From Cladopsammia gracilis (lineage: Eukaryota; Cnidaria; Anthozoa; Scleractinia; Dendrophylliidae): a stretch of DNA of 64,000 nt. This document shows positions 27,536 to 39,175 of this stretch, piece after piece. Numbering within the stretch: position 1 is the stretch's first letter; each line of letters opens with the position of its first letter. The translations under genes were made by a program, and so were the position numbers. The notes beneath the pieces are model-generated. The model searched no databases and had not been told where the DNA came from. It saw only the letters and a program-made list of their open reading frames with translations. The stretch lies in NCBI GenBank assembly GCA_022457155.1, contig JAJGOT010000347.1, positions 62,001-126,000 on the forward strand. Direction: 5' to 3'.

Positions 27536-29350
27536 AGTTCCGGTACAACCCCTTCCAGCAATTGGTAGCCTCGTTTGTTTGCTGGCAATCTGAAACCGTT
27601 GTTCAAAAGAAACGAAGATGTTAAATCATGTTTACCGAAAGGCTGCTAAAATGTGAGTATATTCGGGCATCCTTGTCCAGGGTTTCTACTTTCGCCCCGC
27701 CATTTTAAAAACGGCGAAGGGCCTGGGGATGAGATTTACTTTACCAGCTGATGGTTGCAGAGGAGACTTCAAGGCTTTTCCTGGGAATTTTAAAGAAATA
27801 TTAATGACCACAGGCACACTTTTGAAACCTTTAACGTACCTTACTTTATCTTGTCCCCGGAGACGCTTCACTCATTTTGAAGAAACTCAAAAAGGCTTGC
27901 AATGTACTTTATTTAAAAAAAAAAAAGAACTCTCCAGACGCTATTCGAGTTTCTGTTCATAAGCGAAGACCAAAAGAGCGAGTGTTTAGTCATGTTCAGG
28001 TAGTATGTGGCTGCCGGCGGGAGCTCATATTTTACTCATTTCGTTAATTAAGGGCCGTCGAGATAGAAGGAGAGAGTTCACGTAATTGCGGGCACTCATA
28101 TCTCGAGTAGATAATGGCAGGAAAACATGTCTATGAGCGAAGACCAAAGGAGCGAGTGTTTAAAGATGCTCAGGAAGGATGTGGCTGTTACCTCATTTGT
28201 GACTCATTTCGCTAATAAAAAGCCGTTAGTTAAGACAGAAGTGAACATAACTGCGGGAACTCATTATATTTTCCAGGCTTAACTAATCAATGACATCAAT
28301 GATATAAATGTAATCAATGAGTAATCAATGGGTAATCAATGAGTAATCAATTGATTACTCATCGAGTATTGCCAATACTCAATGAGTACTCAATGACTAA
28401 TCAATGACCCACAAAATTTTTGGTCATTGATTAGTCATTGATGTCATTGATTAGTTATTAATTTGCATGAAAAGAGGAGTTGACAGGCCAGACACGACTC
28501 ATAAGCTCGTGATAACGTGGAATGTGACCTTTAGTGTTTTGCATGCTCTAACAAGTATATCCCCCAAGAATGTTCCTTTTTGTATGATATAAGGGGAGGC
28601 TCTTTGTATATTTCTCTTAGCAATGGTTGGTTCTGAATTAAATGCCATTTGCTCATTAAGATGTTTTTAAGATTAGGCAACGCCGGGTGGTACGTTGTTA
28701 CGAAAGGCAGTATCATTTTTCGCACGTTCTCTTTTTTTTTTTGCTGCAAAGATGACTTCCGTTCATTGAATTTTACCTCGGAAATTATTTTCTCAATGAG
28801 ATTGTGAGTGTAGCCTCTAGCACGGAGGCATGCTTTGAAGTTGTCGATATTCTCACTGAATGATTTCGCTGAGCCCTTTTCTGAGCCCTGGTGGGTGACA
28901 GGAAGAGAAATGGGTGTACTGGAAGGTCTCTGTTGGTGAAAAATGAGTAATCAATGACATCAATGAGTAATCAATGACATCGATGAGTAATCAATGACCC
29001 ACAAAATGTTTTGGGTTCGATTAATCATTGATTACTCATTGAGTATTGGCAATACTCAATGATTAATCAATTGATTACCATTGATTACCCATTGATTACT
29101 CATTGATGTCATTGATCATTGATTAGTTATGCCTGGTATTTTGTGAAGCAATATCGAATTAATTATTGCAAATTAAGCAAAAATACATTGCTGGTAATCA
29201 ATGGTAATAGTTAAAACTAATTTTCTACTAATGCCTTCTTTTCAGGCGTTTTATAAGACCTGAACATACCAACTTCAATCCATGGAATCAAATGGAAACT
29301 GAGAGTCTGAACTCAACAACGTAGATCTTGTATTCAGGTAAAACGTGTTT
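27536..29350 (+). repeat. Segmental duplicate of 16.1-18.36 kb
   Basis: The order TTCCAGCAATTGGTAGCC, GTTTGCTGGCAATCTGAAAC, GAGGAGACTT, the GCGAAGACCAAAAGAGCGAG unit and the final unit near 29246 repeats that of 16150-18337 at high identity. The three insertions of the first copy are missing, and one different insertion (28273-29136) is present. Exon-like units here carry stops. Confidence 0.72.
28273..29136. mobile_element. 864-bp element with 6-bp target duplication and ATCAATGA-rich ends
   Basis: TATTTT occurs at 28267-28272 and 29137-29142; the paralogous locus at 18140-18145 has a single TATTTT and no insertion. Ends CCAGGCTTAACTAATCAATG and TGATTAGTTATGCCTGG are inverted. Dozens of AATGAGTAATCAATGACATC words form subterminal arrays of about 180 bp at each end. 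The unique centre, 28470-28920, has no recognised gene. Confidence 0.75.
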
Positions 29351-29600
29351 AACAGAAGTAAAATACACACTGCGGTTATAAACATGACAAAACAACGCAT
29401 GTTGTAAAACACTTTGATTAATGACTTGACGTTTCGTATGCTTCAACATACATCATCAGAAGTGACGGTTGGATAAAATACAATAAAATTTAAATGCTAT
29501 GGAGAAAGACTGGAACCTAAATTATTGTAAAAGAAATGACAATAGTGAAAAAATGATAATATACAGACCTATCTTAAAGTCTGCTAGAAAATATAAATAT
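29340..29600 (-). mobile_element. Penelope-like remnant
   Basis: It contains, on the minus strand, CTGATGATGTATGTTGAAGC then CATACGAAACGTC, a hammerhead-like core at 29431-29459 typical of Penelope-type LTRs. The flanks are AT-rich and have no intact frame. Confidence 0.45.
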
Positions 29601-29769
29601 CTATTTTTTTCTCAGAGCGCGAGCGGGCGGAATTCTGAGATTGGTTCCGGGAGCGGTCTTGCCCGCTCACTCAACGATTCCGCCCGGGTTGCGTAGTTGC
29701 ATAATCACAATAATTTGTGACTCCGTTGTTTTAAGCTTGTGAGCCCTGGTATTATTGAATTTTCTCGTC

Positions 29770-30060
29770 AAATATGGACCCAGACGAAAGCTACCAAAGC
29801 GAAAGCGAATTTTATTAGCTAGATAAAATATTTAACGACACAAATGAAGAAAACAATGAAGAAAACCTGCAAAGTTTCACCATGCATGGCTGACATCGGC
29901 TGACAAAGATCCGAAAACACGCTAAAGCTCTTAACGCTTCAACGAGGTATCAAAAAGACGCAATGAAGAAGAGATTAAACTAAGTGGATAGAGAAATCAG
30001 CCGTAAAATTAAAGGCCAATGTTATTCCTCGGAAAGGCGAGTACAAGTTTGGATTTTATG
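29770..30060 (+). pseudogene. Broken coding fragment of unknown family
   Basis: From an ATG at about 29774 the frame reads MDPDESYQSESEFY then stops. It continues with readable basic segments such as KIRKHAKALNASTRYQKDAM and VDREISRKIKG, broken by stops. It may be a decayed transposon accessory gene; unassigned. Confidence 0.3.
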
Positions 30061-31009
30061 ATTTGTTGATTTTATAGTTTGTTCGGCGTTTGTTGTTTTT
30101 TTTTACAAAGCGACACAGTTTGTGGCTTAAAAAATCGCTTAAAAGCGCTTGTTTAGAAAGGTTTTGACTGTATTTGATTTAAGTGTTATTTTTCCGGTTT
30201 TGTTTTTTCTTCTAATCGAGATTCTGTGAAATTTCATTACTTAGTGTTGCTTAAATTTGTCATTCTAGTTTTGTACTGGCTTGTTTTCAGTTAATTTATA
30301 CGCATTTTCGCGATCGGATTTTACGAGATAATTCGTACTTTCACTACATTGCTCGGTTAGTATGCTTATATTCCACAGTTTTTGCCTTCTTTTATCTAAA
30401 TTCTGTAACTTTTCATTCAAGAAGATATGATTTTTAAATAAGAATAGCTCAGTTTAAGCTTTCGCACTGCTATGAATGAATTATGTACTAGTCAATTCCA
30501 AGACCGCCCATCCCCCCCCGGGCATACCCGGGGCATTTGACGAGAGGTTAGCTCCGCATCGTGGGGCATTTGACGTGAAATGAGGCCCGACGGGGCGGGC
30601 ATTTGACTTCAATAAAAACGTTGGTCAACGGTCGTAAGGTAAAAGATTTCGTAATCCATTCTTTCTAGTTCCACGTGTCTGTAAAGGAAAGTGATCTTTG
30701 TTTACATTTAGTATTTCGAAACATATGTTCAGAAGTTGCAATATCGTTCTATTTTTTTCGCTGAAACTAAATCTAGCTAAGAGATATATAAACAACAGAC
30801 AACAGCACAAGCAAAGATTGCAAGATATTTAAAGTGAACATGAAAGATAATATACGATTATATGTTGGTCGAATTCAAAACCACAACTGAAATCTCTTTT
30901 GCGGCATGCATCTTACAGCGTACGTGATCTCACATCGAAAACAATCCGAACAGCACCAGTTTTATATAGATTTGTCTTGGCAAGTATGGCAAGCCGTTTG
31001 TAGCAAAAT

Positions 31010-31390
31010 TCAATCCTAGATATATATGTTCAATCCTTTAAATAAAGGATTCAATGCAATCTTTAAATTTTATATTTAATGCAATACCACGAATATTGAT
31101 TCAATTCAATCCTTAAATTTATATGCAATCCAATACCGCATATATTGATTCAATCCAATAACACGAATATTGATTCAATCCAATCCTTAAATTTGTATGC
31201 AATCCAATACTGCATATATTGATTCAATCCAATAACACGAATATGGATTTAATCCAATCCTTAAATTTATATGCAATCCGAAAATATATGTCCAATACCA
31301 CGAATATTGATTCAATCCAATAACACGAATATTGGTTCAATCCAATCCTTAAATTTATATGCAATCCGAAAATATATGTTCAATCTTCCT
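31010..31390 (+). repeat. Tandem repeat, about 70-bp unit, left arm
   Basis: GATTCAATCCAATAACACGA, then ATATTGATTCAATCCAATCC, then TTAAATTTATATGCAATCC recur four to five times. The inverted copy is at 35935-36300. Confidence 0.65.
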
Positions 31391-31425
31391 GGGACGAGCG
31401 CGGCCATATAGAACCAGGGGAACCT

Positions 31426-31671
31426 GTGCAAGTTATAGAACAAAAAATGGCGGCAGAGTGGGAAGAAGAATTTGACATAGAAGTTGAGTTTCCGAAGTTT
31501 CTAGGAGAAGTTGTGGATAGAACCGAGATAATACTTGAGAACTGTGATACAGAAGCTGCAGAAATGCAGGCCGAAGTTCTTAATCAAACAATTAGCCCGC
31601 TTTATAGGTCGATGAAAGAGTGCTGCAACCTTGACACGAGGGACAAGGAAAATCTCGGATTCCATCGCTGA
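31426..31671 (+). CDS. N-terminal fragment of a transposon protein, left-arm copy
   Basis: The frame gives an acidic 81-residue peptide; MAAEWEEEFDIEVEFPKF at the internal Met (31447) is the likely true start. A shift of frame just before the stop continues as SIAEALVDVLSVLRRRTITP up to about 31790, and another shift reads VEMLEELRGLGLCFVYRD to a stop at 31870. The last part resembles the helix region that precedes helix-turn-helix and integrase domains in cnidarian Ginger-like proteins; this is a family impression only. The inverted copy at 35639-35884 shares the lesions, so the arms were duplicated after decay. Confidence 0.45.
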   Translation: MQVIEQKMAAEWEEEFDIEVEFPKFLGEVVDRTEIILENCDTEAAEMQAEVLNQTISPLYRSMKECCNLDTRDKENLGFHR

Positions 31672-31911
31672 GGCCTTAGTAGATGTGCTTAGTGTGCTTC
31701 GTCGCCGGACTATCACTCCGTCTACTGTGGCTGCAGATTCAGTTACGATAGATAGGGAAAAAGTAAAAAATCCCGTAAGACCATCTATCAAATTCTTGTT
31801 GAGATGCTAGAAGAACTGCGAGGACTGGGCTTGTGTTTCGTGTACCGGGATCACCAATTTGTTAATGATTAAGGTTCACCCCAAATACACCATATATGTT
31901 TCATGTACAGC

Positions 31912-32165
31912 ACAGTGGAACAGTGGAACAGTGGTACTATAGTGTGGTGGAACAGTGGAACAGTGGAATAGTGGCACAGTGATAATATAGTGTGGTGGAA
32001 CAGTGGCACAGTGTTACTATAGTGTAGTGAAACAGTGTCACAGTTACACTGAAGTGTGGTGGAACAGTGGAACAGTGGCACAGTGATAGTATAATGTGGT
32101 GGAACAGTGGAACAGTGGCACAATGATACTATAGTGTAGTGGAACAGTGGAACAGTGTCACAGTG
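31912..32165 (+). repeat. GTGGAACAGTGG minisatellite, left arm
   Basis: Repeats of GTGGAACAGTGGCACAGTGA and TACTATAGTGTGGTGGAACA. The inverted counterpart is at 35225-35400. Confidence 0.65.
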
Positions 32166-32179
32166 TAAAAGAGCCATTC

Positions 32180-32866
32180 CTTTTGTGTCAGAAAATATCT
32201 TACATGCTTAAGAAATCAGCTAAAAAGCCTACAAAGAAACACAACTTTCATCAGATCGAAAATATTCCATTACTATTGGCTTAACTAAACAAGCCAATGA
32301 AAAGATAGAACATTTGATCCTCCCCAAGCGCTTATAAGTCGCTAACATTCTACAACGTCAAATCATTCTACGAGACCTTTCTACATGGGAGCAACTGATG
32401 AGGTTCACCAAAGAACCGAAACTCGAGTCTTGCTTAAAGAATATCTAAAAGAAACCACTTGCATCTGTAAGAATTACTAAACAGCTATCGTGCTGGAGAT
32501 TCACATATTTCAAACCGGATGCGATGACGCGATGCTTCTGACAATGGAGATACTACCTAGCTCCGAGAAATACATAAAAATAAACTACGAGGAGCTAAAA
32601 ACAATTGCAAGATGCCACTATTCCAATATAGACTGTTACTATCGCATAAGACTTCGATCTTAGAATCTTCTAGTCGTGATGAAGAAACACTACATCGCAA
32701 GTTATGCTAACCACATTAAATCACATACTAAGAAAATAACTGATCTTAAGCAGCGAATAATTCCTATAAGCGGCTACTACTGATCTTGCAACTCTTTCAA
32801 ATTGAGCCAAAGAAACTCTACTGTTACGTTAAGAGCTAGCAAACACTGAAATGACGGCGTAACTAA
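32180..32866. other. Spacer between the inverted arms, unassigned
   Basis: AT-rich sequence with many stops. Short readable stretches exist but no family could be named. Confidence 0.3.
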
Positions 32867-33610
32867 AGCCCCATTTACACTGCAGAAAATTTTAGGCACG
32901 GCTCGGATAAAAGTGGTACGCGTACCCAAAAAAATAGTACTGATTAGTCATTTACACGTCCTTTCTTCTACCGTGCTAAACGATGTAAAATTATGTTTTG
33001 GTACGGGTAAAAGGCTCAACATCTCGGCCAGCGTACTCGATTCTTGCTTAGTGCGCATGCTGCTAACATGGCGGACGAAAAGTTCTTAGAATTTCTTCTC
33101 ATAAGAAGACCGCATGTGTTCCGGCAGAAAATACGGAAATCGACGTTTCTCTCGACTGCTTTACAGAAGAATAGAAAAAGGCGGAGGTACAGGTTGTTAA
33201 TTGTATTATCAGTTCTCGCTTGTACTTCTATTGAGCGACGGTTGCAGCGTCTTCAGCTTTCCGCTAAGCGCCATGTTGAGTGAATCGCGGGTCGATTTGC
33301 ACATGCTCTCTCAAATCGGTGCTGACCAAAGGCGCGAAGGCTCATCAGAGAAAAGTTGGTTCGGCACGGCTAATCGTTTACACTGCACACCTTATCCGAG
33401 CTGGGCTAGATTTTCAGGATCGCGTACCAATTTTATCCGTGCTCGGACTACCTCTCGACATGGTCCGAGCACGGGTGAAAGTTTGGTCCGGCACGGATGG
33501 GGCAAAGTAGTTTACACGACAAAATCTATCCGTGCCGAACCAATTTTTTTGGTACGCGTACTTTTTTCATCCGAGCCGTGCCAAAATTTTTCGACAGTGT
33601 AAATGGGGCT
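32867..33610. mobile_element. PIF/Harbinger-type element, 744 bp
   Basis: The ends AGCCCCATTTACACTG and CAGTGTAAATGGGGCT are inverted, followed by further inverted pairs around GGTACGCGTAC and GAGCCGTGCC. TAA lies at 32864-32866 and 33611-33613. An internal short frame (33069-33283, starting MADEKFLEFLLIRRPHVF) resembles the start of a captured or Harbinger-linked gene but is too short to name. Confidence 0.68.
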
Positions 33611-33864
33611 TAAATATTCTAAACGGCTCTGGAAAACGTAAATTCCTCCTGTCAGTATCACAGCGAGAGCTTTTTTTCCTAAGATCAAAAAAAGGACAAC
33701 ATTTAGAACAACAGGCCTGTTATATCTTTATTTTGATCTGAACGGAAAAATCTCTCAGACACGTACTTGGGGTAGACTTATTCTAAAGCTGGGCTAAAAT
33801 GCTTTTAGCGACAAGCAGGATTTGTGCTAGGCTTGTCACCTTTTACAATAACATTACTTATTGG

Positions 33865-34110
33865 GGTCCGGTTGTTCGAAAGCCGATTAACGCCAACCCA
33901 GGTTTAAACTTAACCGACGATTTAATTTCTTTTGTTAGAAAAGTTTTGAAAAGCTATTTTAAAGCTACACGCAGAGACAAGACAAAGTCAAAACTAAATG
34001 GCAAAAATACTTTGGAAAAATCTCAATGGATTGGTTATTTAATTAAATTCAAAATTGACGACTGATAACCCTGGGTTAGGTTAATCGTGGTTTAACCAAC
34101 CCGGCCCAGG
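33865..34110. mobile_element. MITE-like inverted-repeat element
   Basis: GGGGTCCGGTTGTTCGAAAG..AACCCAGG at the left faces CCTGGGTTAGGTTAATCGTG and CCCGGCCCAGG at the right. The inverted match is imperfect. Confidence 0.4.
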
Positions 34111-34319
34111 TTACATATGAAGGCCCGATATAAACAAAGCAAAGAATGTACTTCAAACTATCTACATCTACATTTAATTTAATAAGTCGGTAAAATCCGA
34201 AGACATCACACCAACTATAAAACAAACATTTAAATAAGATAAAATAAGATAAAATAAGATAAAATAAATCAACGTACAAGTGTGTTAGAATATATATAAA
34301 TATCATAAATTTAAAAATG

Positions 34320-34930
34320 AAATAAATAAATTAATGTATCATAATCATAATATTACATTTTACAAATAAAAATAGTTAAAATCTAATTAGCATAATAGTC
34401 AAAAAGCTTGGTTTTAAAGGATTCTAATGTGTTACTTTCTACTAAATCACCAGGCCTAGCATTCCAGGTTCTAATAGTACGAGGAAAAAAAGAATAAAAA
34501 TAAACATCTTTAGTAGCATTATCCTGCCTAAATTTCCAATTATGGCTTGTACGAGTTCTAATTCTACTACTATGAGGCTGGAGATAATCATTCGTATTAA
34601 AATCAACTAGTCCACGGCTTATCTTGTATAACAATATTAACCTTGACATTTCACGTCTTAGTTCTAGACTATCCCACCCTAAGTCCCTCATCATTATTGT
34701 AACACTGGCAGTAGGGTGATAGATGTTTAAGCAGAATCTCGCTGCTTTTCTTTGCACACGTTCAAGTAATGCAATGTCCTTTTTGAAGTGGGGGTCCCAT
34801 GCTTGACTGGCATACTCCAGCTTTGGACGAACCAATGATTTATATGCAGTGGCTTTCACATCTAGTGGACAACTCCAAAGATTCCTTCTAATCATGCCCA
34901 AAACTTTATTGGCTTTCCCAAATATTGGTT
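34320..34930 (-). mobile_element. 5'-truncated CR1/L2-like LINE
   Basis: An open frame (34383-34901, extending in frame to about 34925) encodes the C-terminal end of a non-LTR reverse transcriptase: LGMIRRNLWSCP, LVRPKLEYASQAWDPH, LLERVQRKAARF and LYKISRGLVDF. This is typical of CR1/L2-type elements. The 3' UTR runs down to a short-repeat tail near 34230-34320 (AAGATAAAAT repeats). The copy is truncated, but its frame is intact and it is fairly young. It lies in the spacer of the 30484-36787 element. Confidence 0.75.
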
Positions 34931-35194
34931 AAAATATGTGAGGACCATTTCAGATTGGCTGTTAAAGTGGTTCCAAGGTAGGATATCTATGTTTCCAGGT
35001 ACAGGGAAATATAACGTGAACCGATCAAATAAGCACGCGAGTGATTGGTATTATTGTTACAGGGATTAATAGGGTAACTTTAACGCCATCATAACTCCTT
35101 CACGAACACAGTGACCTTTATGTTTCTTATTGCATTTTTTGAGAACAACACATATCAGGGAACAATGAGATGAAGTTAAAATCGTTCTTCAACT

Positions 35195-36335
35195 ATTGTT
35201 TCGTAGGAATCGTTTTAATGGTATTACTGTGCCACAGTTCGACCACACTATAATACCACTGTGCCACTGTTCCACCACACTTCAGTGTAACTGTGACACT
35301 GTTTCACTTCACTATAGTAACACTGTGCCACTGTTCCACCACACTATATTATCACTGTGCCACTATTCCACTGTTCCACTGTTCCACTGTTCCACTGTGC
35401 TGTACATGAAACATATATGGTGTATTTGGGGTGAACCTTAATCATTAACAAATTGGTGATCCCGGTACACGAAACACAAGCCCAGTCCTCGCAGTTCTTC
35501 TAGCATCTCAACAGGAATTTGATAGATGGTCTTACGGGATTTTTTACTTTTTCCCTATCTATCGTAACTGAATCCGCAGCCACAGTAGACAGAGTGATAG
35601 TCCGGCGACGAAGCACACTAAGCACATCTACTAAGGCCTCAGCGATGGAATCCGAGATTTTCCTTGTCCCTCGTGTCAAGGTTGCAGCACTCTTTCATCG
35701 ACCTATAAAGCGGGCTAATTGTTTGATTAAGAACTTCGGCCTGCATTTCTGCAGCTTCTGTATCAAAGTTCTCAAGTATTATCTCGGTTCTATCCACAAC
35801 TTCTCCTAGAAACTTCGGAAACTCAACTTCTGTGTCAAATTCTTCTTCCCACTCTGCCGCCATTTTTTGTTCTATAACTTGCACAGGTTCCCCTGGTTCT
35901 ATATGGCCGCGCTCGTCCGAGGAAGATTGAATATATATTTTCGGATTGCATATAAATTTAAGGATTGGATTGAACCAATATTCGTGTTATTGGATTGAAT
36001 CAATATTCGTGGTATTGGACATATATTTTCGGATTGCATATAAATTTAAGGATTGGATTAAATCAATATTCGTGTTATTGGATTGAATCAATATATGCAG
36101 TATTGGATTGCATATAATTTAAGGATTGGATTGAATCAATATTCGTGTTATTGGATTGAATCAATATATGCGGTATTGGATTGCATATAAATTTAAGGAT
36201 TGAATTGAATCAATATTCGTGGTATTGCATTAAATATAAAATTTAAAGATTGCATTGAATCCTTTATTTAAAGGATTGAACATATATATCTAGGATTGAA
36301 TTTTGCTACAAACGGCTTGCCATAGGCAAGTCTAC
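35195..36335 (-). repeat. Right inverted arm
   Basis: Reverse complement of 30970-32175, with the same gene fragment, minisatellites and 70-bp repeats. It is slightly shorter because repeat copy numbers differ. Outside the arms, 36335-36600 and 30610-30970 do not match each other. Confidence 0.7.
35639..35884 (-). CDS. N-terminal fragment of a transposon protein, right-arm copy
   Basis: Differs from the left-arm copy (31426-31671) at only a few residues (DIEV to DTEV, ENCD to ENFD). It has the same early stop and the same downstream shifted frame. The function is unknown. Confidence 0.45.
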   Translation of the reverse strand: MQVIEQKMAAEWEEEFDTEVEFPKFLGEVVDRTEIILENFDTEAAEMQAEVLNQTISPLYRSMKECCNLDTRDKENLGFHR

Positions 36336-36789
36336 AAAATAAAATAATGTTACAAAAGAAAACCATCCAGATCAGCTAAAAAATGTTTTGACTTCACAAA
36401 TAGCGTTTAAGAACAACTTCAGACTTTACATACAGGCTTTGTTGGCACTGAAGTTGCCAACTTCGTTTCAAAGTTCGTAATTTGGTTGGCAAATTAATTT
36501 ACAAATGTAATTGACAACTTCGCAACGTAGTGTCAAATTTCCCAACGAACTTGGCAACTGGCGCGGCCAAAGTAAGCTGAAATCCACTGTAACTGGTTAC
36601 TTTAATCCCTCCTTGCCCGGACGGTGGGGCATTTGACGCTCTGTGAAGCCCTGCACGGTGGGGCATTTGACCGTATAAACTGCCCACATAGTGGGGCATT
36701 GACAATTTTTTTTTTCAAAAAGTCAAATGCCCGGGGGTTTGCCCGGGGGGGGGGGGGGATGGGCGGTCTTGGAATTGACTGGTACATTA

Positions 36790-37130
36790 CGCTCGACTTT
36801 CCATTTGTAGAAAAATTTGAAAAGTTTTTAAAGTTAATCTTCAGCTTTCCACGGCTTCGCTGTAGGCTAGAACATTTCTCAATCCTCACCGCAGACAAAC
36901 ACAACAGCCGTTTATTCTACCGAGAGAAATAAACTGGTAGAAATTAGTTCACTTTGTAAAGTAAGTTTTTTTGTTTCTGAATGAAAAAGTTGTGAAGATT
37001 ACCGAGTTACTTTGCACGCGTTGTGTCAGTTTTGCTTTACGCGGCGCGTAAAGAAATTACTTGGAAAGCTGTACAAGTATATCAAGATTTTCTCGGCAAA
37101 TCACAGAATTGAAGTAGGAAAAAAATAAAT
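36790..37130. other. No gene identified
   Basis: Unique-looking AT-rich sequence with short frames only. Confidence 0.3.
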
Positions 37131-37132
37131 AA

Positions 37133-37276
37133 GTTATTTACCGGCCTTGGTCGGTCCGTATAGGAAAAAACTGTGCCCTCGGTCTCGAGTACGGCCCTCG
37201 GCCTGCGGCCTCGGGCCGTACTCGAGACCTCTGGCACAGTTTTTTCCTATACGGACCTCCCGGCCGGTAAATAACA
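37133..37276. mobile_element. Near-perfect palindromic MITE
   Basis: Arms of about 65 bp: GTTATTTACCGGCC, TCCGTATAGGAAAAAACTGT, GTCTCGAGTACGGCC. The centre is GGCCTGCGGCC. Confidence 0.68.
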
Positions 37277-37683
37277 TATATATATACAATGCTAGTAAAG
37301 AAAAAGTTTCTCACTACCCACATTTTCATTTAAAGCTGATTTTAAATCCTTAATCAATAATGTCTCCTTAATTCTACAATGGGTATCCGATCGCCCAGTT
37401 GTTAAAATTTCTATATATTGCTAAGAAAGATAATAGTTTGTTATATTTATTTTTTGGTAAATGTTACCGGAAAAAAAAACCAGATGGGTAATTTATGGGT
37501 CAAAATATGATTAGTTGGTGAAATCACGAGACTCTCATATGACATAAAAACAATAGCTTTCTAATAACTTCCTCGAGAATTCCCCCTATGACATCATAGC
37601 TTTCCTGTTTATCCGAGAATGTCACGCAATGGAAAACATTCTCATATTTTTGGGAATTTTCTATTTTTTTTTTTATATAATTA

Positions 37684-38351
37684 CTGTGGAACCATTATAT
37701 AAATCCTCGTTATATCGAACACAATACGTCAGCCTAAATGTAAAATCTACTCTGATATAACGAATAAATGTCAACACGATGCAAGCCAAAAACTAACCTG
37801 CGATCAGGCGCTCTTTCCGCCGACTCGCGCGTTCGCGCTCTCCCGCTCCGAAAAAAGAGCGCTTGATTGCAGGTTGGCCAAAAACAAGAGGCAAAGTACA
37901 TTGGAAGATTTCTTTGATTAAGCATCTACAGAACTGTAGCAAATTCAATTTTCTAGCATGTAGTCAGTAGTAGTATGTTGCTTGAGTTTTGTTATATGCA
38001 GAGACTGGAACTGAGTTGTGTCCTGAGAAATATCATTCATTTGATAGATGTGTACAGTGTGTGTTAATGGCAAAGGTATAACCTGTTCCAATACAGTACT
38101 GAGTTATATGTACAGTGTGCTGTTCATACAGTCACTATTAAAGCGCAAATGGTATTTCTTCAGATCCGGAAATGCTGGGTAATGTGACGAAGCATCGTTT
38201 CAAAACAATATTAACTATACCTCGATGTAACGAACATTTTGGTTGTTTTTCCCCAAATTCGTTGTAACGAGGTTTTCGATTTAACGAACCCTCGATATAG
38301 CGAACCAATTTCCCCAGTCCCTTGGCACTTCGTTAAATCGAGGTTCCACTG
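37684..38351. mobile_element. pogo/Tigger-type non-autonomous element
   Basis: Right end (minus) CAGTGGAACCTCGATTTAAC, left end CTGTGGAACC with CCTCGTTATATCGAAC, flanked by TA at 37682-37683 and 38352-38353. Ends of this form are typical of pogo/Tigger DNA transposons. A separate hairpin of about 95 bp, AACCTGCGATCAGGCGCTCT/AGAGCGCTTGATTGCAGGTT, lies at 37793-37882. Confidence 0.65.
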
Positions 38352-38364
38352 TACTGATAACAAA

Positions 38365-38436
38365 CGAATACGTGTTGTATTCGCGGGCACAAGCTTTGTA
38401 AACTTATACTTAATTTGAAATAAAACTTGTTGTTGC

Positions 38437-38479
<43 letters not shown>

Positions 38480-39030
38480 AGCCTATACTAAGAAACACAG
38501 AATAAACAGAAACACTAAAATTATAGTTTATATCTCCACCACTGTGAAAACAGGGTTTTACTCGGCTCTACGAATATAAACAATACTCTTTTGACTCTGG
38601 GCGGCTTCTCAACCTGGGGGAACACTCGCTGGCTGCGAGAAGGCTGAGATCTGTTACAGCAAATTACATAGAATTCCCGAGACGAATAGAACAGAAAAAA
38701 GTTTGGTCCAACGTAGTTTAATCTATTTTCACTTAATAATTTTACCAAAGGATATTTTACAATACTCTTCTATTTCTATTTCTATTTCAAGTGATGCGAC
38801 GACTTACATCATAGCCTGAAGAGCTAAATTACAAACTCGCAAGTGATTGTAAAATACGGAATTTATCCTTTACAAAATTGATCGACAAAATACTACAGTA
38901 GGTTACGCTGCAGTATTACAGTTATAATCTAACAAAAACAATTTACGGCTAAGTGATTATCCGCAGAATTGGACACTAAGAGAAATATTTTAATTCATTA
39001 CATAGATTGAAAAGCGATTTTATGTAAACA
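38365..39030 (+). repeat. Direct repeat, left copy (pairs with 61105-61530)
   Basis: Shares AACAAACGAATACGTGTTGT, TAGTTTATATCTCCACCACT, CTCTTTTGACTCTGG and TACGGAATTTATCCTTTACA with the copy at 61105-61530 in the same order and orientation. The two copies lie on either side of the LINE stack. Confidence 0.65.
38426..38480 (+). repeat. (GTT)n microsatellite
   Basis: About 17 GTT repeats with one GCT. Confidence 0.8.
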
Positions 39031-39158
39031 AAACAAGACTTAGATTTTATACTCGTGTCGCCTTATGCAAATATGTTTGTGTATTTTTGCATTTTTGATT
39101 TCCAAATCAGTTTCTCGGGCATTTTTTGACAAGCAACAACTGTATTTTATTTAGAAAA

Positions 39159-39175
39159 TAGTCGTAATAGTTATT
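39159..39175 (+). other. LINE target-site duplication, left copy
   Basis: TAGTCGTAATAGTTATT, identical to 58685-58701. Confidence 0.8.

Larger units (their letters stand above)
30484..36787. mobile_element. 6.3-kb element with very long imperfect inverted arms
   Basis: TGTACTAGTCAATTCCAAG at the left and CTTGGAATTGACTGGTACA at the right are terminal inverted repeats, followed by CCGCCCATCCCCCC and repeats of GTGGGGCATTTGAC. Arms 30970-32175 and 35195-36335 are closely similar inverted copies. The centre holds unrelated insertions (32867-33610, about 33865-34110, 34320-34930). Ends starting TGT and an integrase-like N-terminal gene in the arms hint at a Ginger-like transposon, which is inference. 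A TTA may flank both ends. Confidence 0.55.

Noticed and set aside
28273..29136. CRISPR-like array because of regular short repeats
   Set aside because: Repeats are contiguous and degenerate without unique spacers, and the context is eukaryotic.
31869..32177. His/Leu/Cys/Thr-rich open frame on the minus strand
   Set aside because: Translation of the GTGGAACAGTGG minisatellite.
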